A stretch of DNA of 64,000 bases from Eubacteriales bacterium (GTDB lineage Bacteria; Bacillota; Clostridia; Oscillospirales; Butyricicoccaceae). Where the stretch lies: positions 1 through 64,000 of the forward strand of contig JAUNSG010000012.1 of NCBI GenBank assembly GCA_030539335.1, in the 5' to 3' direction. A program made the translations under genes and the position numbers. Positions 1 through 6,977 of this stretch are shown here, in pieces; the first letter of the stretch is position 1, and the number at the start of each line of letters is the position of its first letter. Below the pieces are notes generated by a model. That model was not told the DNA's origin. It did not search any database and saw only the letters and a program-made list of their open reading frames with translations.

Positions 1-585
1 TTCCTCGTAAATATCAAACGCGCTCTGTGCTGCCGCTTCCTTTCGCTTCCGTTCCGGCGGCTCTGCCGCTGTGTTCTCCAAAGGAGAGGGGTAAGGGGAA
101 AGGATAGGAATGGAATGGGTACTTAATTCCTCTGTAATTGATTTTTCTTTTTTTGGTAAGTCAGTCTTTTGTATATCTTTATTTAATTGCGTTGGATTTT
201 CCGTCGTCGGTTTATCCGTTGTCGGATTTTCCAATATCGGCTTATCCGCTGTTGGATTTTCCAATGTCGGGTTTTCCAACTCCGGCGGGGTCTGTGGCTG
301 CTCGTAAATGGTGTATTCAATGGCGGTCATTTTGCCTTTATCGTCGCGTCCTTGCCGCCTTGTGATATATCCGGCTTTTTCAAGCTCCCATACGGCGGTA
401 CGGATAGCGTCGATACTTTCCCGGTTGATATGGGACAGCCCCGCAAGGGTATAGTCCCAATCCTCCGGCAAGGACAGCATTTGCGATAACAGCCCCTTTG
501 CCTTTAAGGTTAGTTCCTTGTTGCGTAAGTGGTGGTTGCTCATTACGGTATAGCCCTTGTTGCGTTCTACTCTGAAAACTGCCAT
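1..585 (-). CDS. Helix-turn-helix replication-initiator-like protein of an integrative element (3' end outside window)
   Basis: The frame stays open from an ATG at 585 to the left edge, giving 195 codons without a stop. The start follows AAAGGAG at good spacing. The first 90 residues read as a winged-helix domain of the kind found in element-borne initiator or DnaD-like proteins: a short strand, helices around LTLKAKGLLSQMLSLP, and a recognition region near NRESIDAIRTAVWELEKAGY. Residues of about 100-135 are a low-complexity linker built from repeats of ENPT and DKP units, followed by a Lys/Glu-rich stretch. Proteins with this layout usually lie near one end of Firmicute conjugative elements. 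The family is inferred from the fold pattern, and the C-terminal domain is not in view. Confidence 0.6.
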   Translation of the reverse strand, partial: MAVFRVERNKGYTVMSNHHLRNKELTLKAKGLLSQMLSLPEDWDYTLAGLSHINRESIDAIRTAVWELEKAGYITRRQGRDDKGKMTAIEYTIYEQPQTPPELENPTLENPTADKPILENPTTDKPTTENPTQLNKDIQKTDLPKKEKSITEELSTHSIPILSPYPSPLENTAAEPPERKRKEAAAQSAFDIYEE

Positions 586-844
586 AGTACATAGCTCCTT
601 TGCTGTGGATTTGTTACGCAGTAGAAACGCGATTTTGAGGGAAAAGGTATAAATCCTTTATCTGTTCCAAACCGCGCCCGCAAAGCCGCATAAATCAAGG
701 CTTTTTCTGCCCCTACTGCGTAACATGGGGCATGAAAAAAGCGGCGTTCCTATCTTCCCATAAGGGAATTAGTAAACGCCGCCTGTGCGGTACGTTATTA
801 TGTTTTGAGGGGGCTTGTCCTATCTTATTTGTGATATGTTGTTC
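586..844. repeat. Gene-free element end with inverted repeats and nested hairpin
   Basis: No credible gene lies here. GTTACGCAGTA at 613-623 is repeated inverted at 714-724 (TACTGCGTAAC). A second structure pairs GCGGCGTT at 741-748 with AACGCCGC at 775-782, with TTCCC at 755-759 and GGGAA at 764-768 nested inside. These could be recombinase arm sites, an origin of transfer or a terminator between element and host. The sequence alone does not decide. Confidence 0.5.
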
Positions 845-1267
845 TTACGCAGTCGTACCATCCGCCGCCAAATCCTCGAACAGATCGGCAATCGGGTCAC
901 CGGTGCTTTGGATCGTCGCTGCGGAATACGGCGTGCCGGCGGCGGACTCCGGATAGACACCGGTGGTGTGGTCGACAAAATAGGCATTAAAGCCGCAGGT
1001 CTTGATCTGCTCAGGCGTCAGATTCCGTGTCAGCTGATGGATCATGGCTGCGATGATCTCCTGATGCGCCAGTTCCTCTGTGCCAATGCTGGTCAAGGTG
1101 GCCTTGCCGATGTCATAGGGCTGTGAGAAGCGCTGGTTTAAATAGCGCATGGCGGCGCCCAATTCGCCATCCGGACCGCCGAGCTGACTCATAATCAGCT
1201 TGGCAGCCGTCGGGTCCGGGTTCTTGATCTTAACCGGATATTCCAGAACCTTGCGATAATCCCACAT
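845..1267 (-). pseudogene. cotJC: CotJC manganese-catalase-like spore coat protein, C-terminally truncated
   Basis: This is the third gene of a cotJ operon and encodes a ferritin-like manganese catalase homologue of the inner spore coat. It begins MWDYRKVLEYPVKI and contains the family segment GTEELAHQEIIAAMI with metal-ligand Glu and His residues, then GDPIADLFEDLAA. At that point family members continue with roughly 50 more residues, including a second ligand helix of the REREIVH type. Here the reading frame instead ends after DGTTA at a TAA lying in the TTACGCAGT motif of the adjoining element. The product keeps about 140 of about 190 residues and lacks half of the metal site, so it is probably inactive. 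The start lies just past the cotJB stop. Confidence 0.75.
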
Positions 1268-1268
1268 C

Positions 1269-1517
1269 TCACTTCACTCCTTCCCATGGCCACGGACTGT
1301 TGACCCATTCCCATGAGGACCCACCGGCATTGGTGAAGGTTAACGGGCCAAAGTTCTTTTCATACGTTGCGGCAGCCTGCTGGTATTCCTGCTTGACCTT
1401 TTGGAAATAGCGCAGAGCAGATGCATCGGATGGGTGGCTGTTCAAAAACAGCGAGGCATCCAGCATGGCGAAGTATAGCTGCTGCACGGCCTGTGTAGCA
1501 TGCTCACGTTCTGTCAT
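1269..1517 (-). CDS. cotJB: CotJB spore coat peptide assembly protein
   Basis: An 82-residue protein starting MTEREHATQAVQQL that contains the typical CotJB pattern: a helix with DASLFLNSHP, then ALRYFQKVKQEYQQAAATYEKNFGPL, and an aromatic C-terminus with WEWVNSPWPWEG. CotJB helps place the CotJ proteins in the spore coat. The chosen ATG at 1517 lies inside the end of cotJA, a 14-base overlap, and the gene stops two bases before cotJC. This shows translational coupling in a compact operon. The length matches the family, about 80-90 residues. Its presence marks the organism as a spore former. Confidence 0.85.
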   Translation of the reverse strand: MTEREHATQAVQQLYFAMLDASLFLNSHPSDASALRYFQKVKQEYQQAAATYEKNFGPLTFTNAGGSSWEWVNSPWPWEGVK

Positions 1518-1722
1518 GGCAGACGGCCTCCTCTCCAATGAACGGTTTGTCGAGGTCGGCGAAGATGGTTCCGCGTGCATGTGCGACATTGGTTTCATAG
1601 ATGTTCTGCCAGTGCTGGCTTGGGACGAAGGCCATTGCGAGCGACAGCAGTTCCTGTGGGATTGCATTGAATCCGCCCTCTTTGGATGCAGGCGGTGTGG
1701 AAGTAGTTGCTTTTTCCGCCAT
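1504..1722 (-). CDS. cotJA: CotJA spore coat associated protein
   Basis: A 72-residue first gene of the cotJ operon. The ATG at 1722 follows GAAGGAGGGG. The core reads IPQELLSLAMAFVPSQHWQ and NVAHARGTIFADLDKPFIG, which is the signature of CotJA: a Pro- and Trp-containing motif followed by ARGTIFxDLDKPF. CotJA is a small coat component made in the mother cell and needed for CotJC incorporation in Bacillus. The N-terminal 15 residues are Thr/Ser/Pro rich and probably disordered. Its stop overlaps cotJB. Confidence 0.85.
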   Translation of the reverse strand: MAEKATTSTPPASKEGGFNAIPQELLSLAMAFVPSQHWQNIYETNVAHARGTIFADLDKPFIGEEAVCHDRT

Positions 1723-1770
1723 GGTTTCCCCTCCTTCTATCAGTAAAAGAGCCGAGTTGACTCTGTTTTC

Positions 1771-1778
1771 ATAGTATG
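1771..1778 (-). promoter_or_regulatory. Possible mother-cell sigma -10 element upstream of cotJA
   Basis: On the minus strand CATACTAT lies about 50 bases before the cotJA start and differs in one position from the sigma-E -10 consensus CATACAnT. No convincing -35 was found, so this is only a candidate, supported by the known sporulation control of cotJ operons. Confidence 0.3.
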
Positions 1779-1828
1779 CGGTGTCGAAAAAAAGGTGAAA
1801 AACAGGGGTTTTTCGACAGAGATAAAAC

Positions 1829-1860
1829 AACAGCCTGCCGGAGCTTGCCGACAGGCTGGT
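1829..1860 (-). terminator. Intrinsic terminator of the PfkB kinase gene
   Basis: CAGCCTG at 1831-1837 pairs with CAGGCTG at 1852-1858, extended by CCGG/CCG. Read on the minus strand, the hairpin is followed by TTGTTTTAT. It lies about 30 bases past the kinase stop. Confidence 0.6.
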
Positions 1861-1888
1861 GCAATGCTGGAACGGTTTTGATGTATCA

Positions 1889-2815
1889 TTAATTCCAATC
1901 GGATATTTCGTTTTGCAGGATTTGCAGAAGGTTCTGAATTTCTTCGTAGCTGCCGCGGCCATCGTTAAAGGCATTGGCGGAAGCGGCGGCCAGAGAGTAC
2001 TGGAATGCCTCAATCATATCCTGATTTTTGGAGTAACCGGAGAGGAAACCGGCAATCATGGAATCCCCGCAGCCGACGGTGTTGCGCACCTCACCAGACA
2101 TCGCGCTGTGGCGGTAGACGTTGCCGTCTTCGGTGATGAGGATCGCTCCTTCGGCGCTCAGAGAGACCAGGACATTGCGTGCGCCCATGGACTGCAGGTT
2201 CTTGGCATACTTGATGATATCCTCGATGCTGTTTGGCTTCGCATAGAAAATGTCGATGATCTCCTGACGGTTTGGCTTGATCAGGAACGGATGGTATTTC
2301 AATGTGTTCAGCAGAAGCGGCCCTTTGGCGTCCACGACGATATCAATATCCTTGTCGGTAATCGTGCGGAGCAAATCCGCATACACGGTATCGCGTGCGC
2401 CGCGGGGGGAGGCGCCGGATAAAACCAGCGTGTCACCATCCTCCAGAACCTGAAGCTGTTGCGCCAGCTTGTCCAGATCTTCCGCCGTAACCTTTGGGCC
2501 GACGCCGTTGATCGAGCTTTCCATCCCGAGAATCATTTGAACATCAATTCGGCTGTATCCGTTTTTGAGTTCGACAAAGTTGTTGTTAATCCCGTCGCGA
2601 TCCATGAGGCGGCGGATTTCTTCCCCGGTAAAGCCGGCGACAAAGCCGAGCGCCAGATTTTTCTCATGGAGAATATTGAGCACGTAGGAAACATTGATGC
2701 CCCTACCACCCGGAATGATGCGGTCAAATTTTGCACGATTTACGCGGCCAGCACGGAAATCCGGTACCGAAACAATATAGTCCAGACAGGGATTCAATGT
2801 AACAGTATAAATCAT
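1889..2815 (-). CDS. 1-phosphofructokinase / tagatose-6-phosphate kinase type PfkB sugar kinase
   Basis: A 308-residue PfkB-family kinase that transfers the ATP gamma-phosphate to a sugar phosphate, most likely at C1 of fructose 1-phosphate or C6 of tagatose 6-phosphate. It opens with MIYTVTLNPCLDYIV, the LacC/FruK-type N-terminus. It has the substrate loop GGRGINVSYVL (about residues 37-47) and the anion-hole and catalytic motif NTVGCGDSMIAGF near residue 250, with GCGD carrying the catalytic Asp. The start at 2815 was chosen because AGGAGG precedes it, and the extra upstream codons have no ribosome site. It stands alone, without PTS genes beside it, so the exact substrate is uncertain. Confidence 0.8.
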   Translation of the reverse strand: MIYTVTLNPCLDYIVSVPDFRAGRVNRAKFDRIIPGGRGINVSYVLNILHEKNLALGFVAGFTGEEIRRLMDRDGINNNFVELKNGYSRIDVQMILGMESSINGVGPKVTAEDLDKLAQQLQVLEDGDTLVLSGASPRGARDTVYADLLRTITDKDIDIVVDAKGPLLLNTLKYHPFLIKPNRQEIIDIFYAKPNSIEDIIKYAKNLQSMGARNVLVSLSAEGAILITEDGNVYRHSAMSGEVRNTVGCGDSMIAGFLSGYSKNQDMIEAFQYSLAAASANAFNDGRGSYEEIQNLLQILQNEISDWN

Positions 2816-3026
2816 AGGGTAGCCTCCTGACCGAAATGTAGAAAATCGGTTGGTTATAGAGATAAATATCAATAAAATGCACAAAGACAAGGGGATCCTT
2901 GCTTATTTAGTATAACATATTATCCAAAGAGTTGCATCGAATTTCTCAAAAGTTTACCGTATATTCAAAATTAATTACAAGAAACGACATAAAAATCATT
3001 GCAGGAGGAGAATTTTACGGAAAGTG

Positions 3027-3056
3027 TTGACAGAATGAAAATTCATATGATATAAT
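3027..3056 (+). promoter_or_regulatory. Sigma-A promoter of the tRNA-Ser genes
   Basis: Perfect TTGACA at 3027-3032 and TATAAT at 3051-3056 with an 18-base spacer. It lies 30 bases before the first tRNA. Confidence 0.8.
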
Positions 3057-3085
3057 ATCACTTGCGTAACACGGAGATTCGATAC

Positions 3086-3174
3086 GGAGAGGTATCGAAG
3101 TGGTCATAACGAGGCGGTCTTGAAAACCGTTTGTCCGAAAGGGCGCGTGGGTTCGAATCCCACCCTCTCCGCCA
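3086..3174 (+). tRNA. tRNA-Ser (UGA anticodon)
   Basis: Acceptor arms GGAGAGG at 3086-3092 and CCTCTCC at 3164-3170 are followed by G and an encoded CCA. The anticodon TGA lies at 3121-3123 within loop CTTGAAA closed by the CGGT/ACCG stem. A long variable arm gives the 89-base length typical of class II tRNA-Ser. The T-loop reads GGTTCGAATCC. It decodes UCA and related codons. Confidence 0.95.
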
Positions 3175-3292
3175 CAGAAAAGCGAGCGGCAGAGGAACGG
3201 AAGTAGAAACTCCTTCCTCGTGGCTCGGCTTATCTCTGGAAACGCACCTTGGAACGATGTGTGCCGCCACAAAATCGCACACAGCTTGAAAT

Positions 3293-3382
3293 GGAGAAGT
3301 ACCCAAGTGGTGAAGGGGCTCCCCTGCTAAGGGAGTAGGGCGCGAAAGTGTCGCGAGGGTTCAAATCCCTCCTTCTCCGCCA
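3293..3382 (+). tRNA. tRNA-Ser (GCU anticodon)
   Basis: Acceptor arms GGAGAAG at 3293-3299 and CTTCTCC at 3372-3378, then G and encoded CCA. The anticodon GCT is at 3326-3328, closed by CCC/GGG pairs. The long variable arm (GGGCGCGAAAGTGTCGCG region) marks class II. It decodes AGC/AGU. It is probably cotranscribed with the upstream tRNA-Ser(UGA), since no promoter is evident in the 118-base gap. Confidence 0.95.
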
Positions 3383-3386
3383 AACA

Positions 3387-3424
3387 AACCCCGCTGAATC
3401 GTATGGATTCAGCGGGGTTTTTGC
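3387..3424 (+). terminator. Intrinsic terminator after the tRNA-Ser pair
   Basis: AACCCCGCTGAATC at 3387-3400 pairs perfectly with GATTCAGCGGGGTT at 3406-3419 and continues into a T-run. Confidence 0.9.
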
Positions 3425-3495
3425 TTTTCGCTAAGAATGTTGTTTTTTCAGAAATACTAGGATTTTAATTTTGTATTGGGGAGAGAATTACTGCT

Positions 3496-5442
3496 TTAGA
3501 TATCCAGTGCGCGGTAGTATCCAAGGGTGACGGCCTCCAGGACACGACCGGTTTTGATACAGTCGCCGATCTGGAAGACACGCGGCGCCGCGTTGTAGAA
3601 GCTGTCCGCTTCCTCACGATCCGGCTTCATACCAGCAGCGAGCAGGATGGTATCAGCGGGCAGGAACCGTTCGCCGTCTGCGGTTTCGCAGAGCAATCCA
3701 TCGTCGGTCACAGCTTTTGCGGTTGTCTTAGTATAAATCTGGATTTTGCTGTCGCGTATATAAATGTTCATCGCGTTTTTGTGCATAAAATAGGCATCGG
3801 ATGCCCAGTCATCCTTCATTTCCACGATCGTAACGTCTTTGCCGAGCCCATCCAGATAGATGGCACATTCGCTGCCGACCAAACCTCCGCCCAGAATAAC
3901 AACCTTTTGCCCGATTGCCGGTTTTTCCTCATGCAGGGCATGTAACCCCACAACCTTTGCGCTGTCAATGCCCGGAATGGGGGGAACGATCGGCTTTGCC
4001 CCGATTGCAGTGATGATCACATCGGCGTTCATGGCGGCAGCCTGCTCGGCGGTGAGCGTGGTGTTCCGATGAATCGTTACATTGGCTTTCTTCAGGCGGC
4101 CTTCCAGCACCTGGACAAAGTGGTACATGTCCTGCTTGAAAGGGATGTGCTGTTCCGACAGGAGCTGACCGCCAAGACGGTCATTTTTTTCATACAGCGT
4201 TACAGAATGACCGCGCTGTGCCGCCGTGATGGCAGCCTGCATACCACCGGGTCCTCCACCTACTACGATGACCTTTTTCGGTGTAGTGGCAGGGAAACCG
4301 GACTTGTTTTCCAATTCGTTTCCGATTACTGGATTAAAGGCACAGCAGAACGTGCGGTTGGTCAGATAGTTATAGAAACAGGTGAAACAGCGGCAGCAGC
4401 GCGTGATGTCATCCTTGTTGCCGGAGAACGCCTTTTCCGGGAAATAGGGGTCACAGATTGATTGGCGTGCGATTTCCACGATGTCTGCCTTGCCGGAAGC
4501 GATAATTTCTTCCATCATATCCGGATCATTCAGCCCACCGAGTGTAGCGACCGGTGTTTTGACGTGTTTTTTAATCTCTGCTGCCAGATAGACATTGCAT
4601 CCGTGCTCAAGGAACATCGAGGGATGGGTGACGACGAAGACGTCCGGGTCTTCATGAACACCGGCCGAGACATGAATGATATCCACTTTGCCATCCAGTA
4701 TTTTTGCCATCGCAATACCCTCTTCGATGGTATAGCCGCCTTCAACCAGTTCTGCACCGCTCATGCGGTATTCGATCGGGAAATTGGGACCGACCGCCGC
4801 GCGGATCTTTTCAATGACCAGCAGAGGGAAACGCATCCGATTTTCCAGACTGCCGCCCCATTTGTCGGTGCGGTGATTCATACTGGGCGACATGAACTGT
4901 CCCAGCAGCCATCCATGACCACCGTGAATCAGAACCATATCAAAGCCAGCCGCCTTGGTTAACTTGGCTGCCTGTGCGAAGCAATCGGCGATACGTTCTA
5001 TGTCTTCGTCCGTCATACTGGTGACCTTGAGCCCTTCCGGATTGATTTCATCGTTGGGGCCGAGCACAAGCGGGTCGCCTTTTTCTCCGTGACTGCGGGC
5101 TCCGGCATATTTTCCACCGTGTGCCAGCTCCATGACCGCCATGCAGTTGTGATGGTGCATGGCATTGGTGACCTCTTTTAGGGAAGGCAGAGACATAACG
5201 TCGTATAAAGTCACTTCCTTTGTATGGGTGCGACCGACGGGATCGACAATGCCAAGGCCGATGGCGACACTGGCTAGTCCGCCGCGTGCCCGATTTTCAT
5301 GGAAAGCAATGTCCTCTTTGCGCATATGGCAATCCGGGTCCAGTTCGGGATTGGACATCGGCGCGCCAAAGATACGGTTTTTAAATGTGGTGCCGTTGAT
5401 GGTGATCGGACTTGCCAAATAGGGATAATATTGATTTTTCAT
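3496..5442 (-). CDS. Old Yellow Enzyme family NADH:flavin oxidoreductase with 4Fe-4S cluster and FAD/NAD domains
   Basis: A 648-residue, three-domain reductase like 2,4-dienoyl-CoA reductase FadH, BaiCD/BaiH and other anaerobic enoate reductases. Residues 1-330 form the FMN TIM barrel with HGGHGWLLGQFMSP near 173-186. Cys349, Cys352, Cys355 and Cys367 fit the 4Fe-4S ligand pattern. VGGGPGGMQAA near 394 is the FAD fold, and ILGGGLVGSECA later is the NAD(P) fold. Electrons would pass from NAD(P)H through FAD and the cluster to FMN and then to an activated C=C bond. The start at 5442 is preceded by GGAGG, and the longer upstream frame lacks a ribosome site. It sits beside an AraC regulator and a catabolic operon, but its substrate cannot be read from sequence. 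Confidence 0.85.
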   Translation of the reverse strand: MKNQYYPYLASPITINGTTFKNRIFGAPMSNPELDPDCHMRKEDIAFHENRARGGLASVAIGLGIVDPVGRTHTKEVTLYDVMSLPSLKEVTNAMHHHNCMAVMELAHGGKYAGARSHGEKGDPLVLGPNDEINPEGLKVTSMTDEDIERIADCFAQAAKLTKAAGFDMVLIHGGHGWLLGQFMSPSMNHRTDKWGGSLENRMRFPLLVIEKIRAAVGPNFPIEYRMSGAELVEGGYTIEEGIAMAKILDGKVDIIHVSAGVHEDPDVFVVTHPSMFLEHGCNVYLAAEIKKHVKTPVATLGGLNDPDMMEEIIASGKADIVEIARQSICDPYFPEKAFSGNKDDITRCCRCFTCFYNYLTNRTFCCAFNPVIGNELENKSGFPATTPKKVIVVGGGPGGMQAAITAAQRGHSVTLYEKNDRLGGQLLSEQHIPFKQDMYHFVQVLEGRLKKANVTIHRNTTLTAEQAAAMNADVIITAIGAKPIVPPIPGIDSAKVVGLHALHEEKPAIGQKVVILGGGLVGSECAIYLDGLGKDVTIVEMKDDWASDAYFMHKNAMNIYIRDSKIQIYTKTTAKAVTDDGLLCETADGERFLPADTILLAAGMKPDREEADSFYNAAPRVFQIGDCIKTGRVLEAVTLGYYRALDI

Positions 5443-5570
5443 AAGAAACCTCCGATGTATCACTGCATTTTTTGTTGATTTTTCTAAAATCAAGTATAAC
5501 GAAAGGAAAAACACAAGCCAATTCCATTCCAGGACAAGTATGGATGCGATTTGTCCGTTCCTATAAAAGG

Positions 5571-5607
5571 AAAACCGTCCGTCCCATGAGCGGGGCAGAC
5601 GGTTTTT
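5571..5607 (-). terminator. Probable terminator after the AraC gene
   Basis: AAAACCGTC at 5571-5579 pairs with GACGGTTTT at 5598-5606. On the minus strand the hairpin follows the AraC stop and runs into TTTTCCTTTT. It could work in both directions. Confidence 0.6.
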
Positions 5608-5630
5608 TTCTATTGTTTCCAAAGGAGTTG

Positions 5631-6584
5631 TCATTGGGGCGACGGTTCTTCCGGTGGCGGAACCACCGTACGCTTCCGATTGGGACAGGTCGCGCAGAAT
5701 TCTGCCACGGTCATACCCTCAACCTCCTTGAACAGCTGATACAGGACCTTAGGGGAGGCAAGGCCGACCAGCTGAGAGATTTTTTCGATGGAATAATCGG
5801 TATCGTATAAATAATTTTTGGCGTAATTTAATCGATAAATGTTGAGCGTCTTTTTGAAGCTCTGGCCGAAATAGCTCTCGAATACACGGTTGACATGACG
5901 TGCAGAGATGAAAAACTCGTTGGAAATATCCTGAATCGTGATGTTCTTGTGATAGTTCTTGTGCATGTATTTGGTCATCATAATCGCCATATTCAGGTTT
6001 GAGAGCGGCGGGGCCGTATTGGATTCGGACATCGAATCCATCTCGGTCATGCAGCGCAGGATCGAGAGGATGTATTGCTGATACAATGTGTCGATCATCA
6101 GCTTTTTCCCGGGCAGATTGCCCGTGATTTCTTCGTGCAGACGGTCGAGGATACTGCTGCATTGATGCGTATCCCGTCCGATGTAGTGGGTGTGTGTATC
6201 GAAATATTGTAGGGCATCGGAAAGAAAGTTATCCTCTGGTTGAGCAGTCCGCAGCTTGTCCTTGGAGGCGCTGTATGACGGTTTGGTAAAGACAAAAGCG
6301 ATATATCTTTTGGGCGTCTGTGGTTCGTATACCGTATGGTGATAGACATCCGGACGAATAAAGGCAAAACAGCCGCTGGTGAGCGTATAGGTTTTATCTT
6401 CAATGGTCAGATGGTGTGTACCTTTCAGACAGTAATAAATCTCATAATCCGGATGTACATGATGGAATTCCACACAGCTTTCATCAAAGGAATCGACATA
6501 GTTGACGACAATATTGCTGGAACCGATCGACAGACGGGTGAGAGAGGGATTATAAAGAGGATACTGTTTCTGGTGGTAGTGCAT
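5631..6584 (-). CDS. AraC-family transcriptional regulator with cupin sensor domain
   Basis: A 317-residue regulator. The first half is a cupin-like ligand pocket: FHHVHPDYEIYYCLKGTHHL, then GCFAFIRPDVYHH. The last 100 residues hold the paired AraC helix-turn-helix: ITIQDISNEFFISARHVNRV, and DYSIEKISQLVGLASPKVLYQLFKE. The ATG at 6584 follows AAAGGAG. It is divergent from the transporter gene at 6978 and convergent in operon sense with the flavin oxidoreductase behind it. It most likely senses the substrate of this island and activates the transporter-dehydrogenase-transketolase operon. The C-terminus is Pro/Glu rich and unusual but short. Confidence 0.85.
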   Translation of the reverse strand: MHYHQKQYPLYNPSLTRLSIGSSNIVVNYVDSFDESCVEFHHVHPDYEIYYCLKGTHHLTIEDKTYTLTSGCFAFIRPDVYHHTVYEPQTPKRYIAFVFTKPSYSASKDKLRTAQPEDNFLSDALQYFDTHTHYIGRDTHQCSSILDRLHEEITGNLPGKKLMIDTLYQQYILSILRCMTEMDSMSESNTAPPLSNLNMAIMMTKYMHKNYHKNITIQDISNEFFISARHVNRVFESYFGQSFKKTLNIYRLNYAKNYLYDTDYSIEKISQLVGLASPKVLYQLFKEVEGMTVAEFCATCPNRKRTVVPPPEEPSPQ

Positions 6585-6977
6585 GAAATCTCCTTTCCAG
6601 TGTTTGTTCGATCGACACCATAATCCTTTTGGTGTATATACTTATAGTAACATAAATTTGCCGTGCAGAGATAATGCAAATCGTGTAAAAAGAGACAAGT
6701 TTCGCCAAAAGATGTCCCATTTTTTTTTGAAATGAAAATAAAATGGCGAAAAGAATAGGGGGGTGTTTGTGGACATTATCCAGAGAAAAAGAAAAGTGAA
6801 TGTACAAAATAGACAAAACAGAGGCGCTGCTGGACTGATTTTTTGTATTTATGTCCTTTTTTGAAATTGTTGCAGAGCCGACGGATTGTTACAATACAGG
6901 CATAACACAAGACCGCTGGGAAGGAGAGCGGCGGCCTTGAAAATCGGCAAAGGCAAAAATGAAGAGGAGGAATGAAA
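6585..6977. promoter_or_regulatory. Divergent control region between AraC regulator and transporter operon
   Basis: A 393-base AT-rich gap without credible genes. A plus-strand promoter candidate is TTGTTG at 6867-6872 and TACAAT at 6890-6895 with a 17-base spacer, ending about 80 bases before the transporter. No clear long repeat marking the AraC site was recognised by eye. Confidence 0.4.

Larger units (their letters stand above)
1..857. mobile_element. End of an integrative element joined to truncated cotJC (continues left)
   Basis: The left 850 bases hold a replication-initiator-like helix-turn-helix gene running off the window, then a gene-free stretch with inverted repeats, then a spore-coat cotJC gene that stops about 50 residues early. 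The motif TTACGCAGT occurs at 615-623 and again at 845-853, where it supplies the stop codon of cotJC, and once inverted at 714-722. This is what a conjugative or mobilizable element inserted inside cotJC would look like. The exact junction, near 845-857, is inferred. No recombinase is visible, so it would have to lie at the other end outside the window. Confidence 0.55.

Noticed and set aside
845..1267. Treating the short cotJC as a natural variant
   Set aside because: The frame departs from the family in the middle of a conserved helix and ends in a motif repeated in the adjoining element, which fits truncation better. A natural variant cannot be fully excluded.
3015..3306. Short minus-strand frames across the tRNA genes
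   Set aside because: They are antisense to two complete tRNA-Ser genes.
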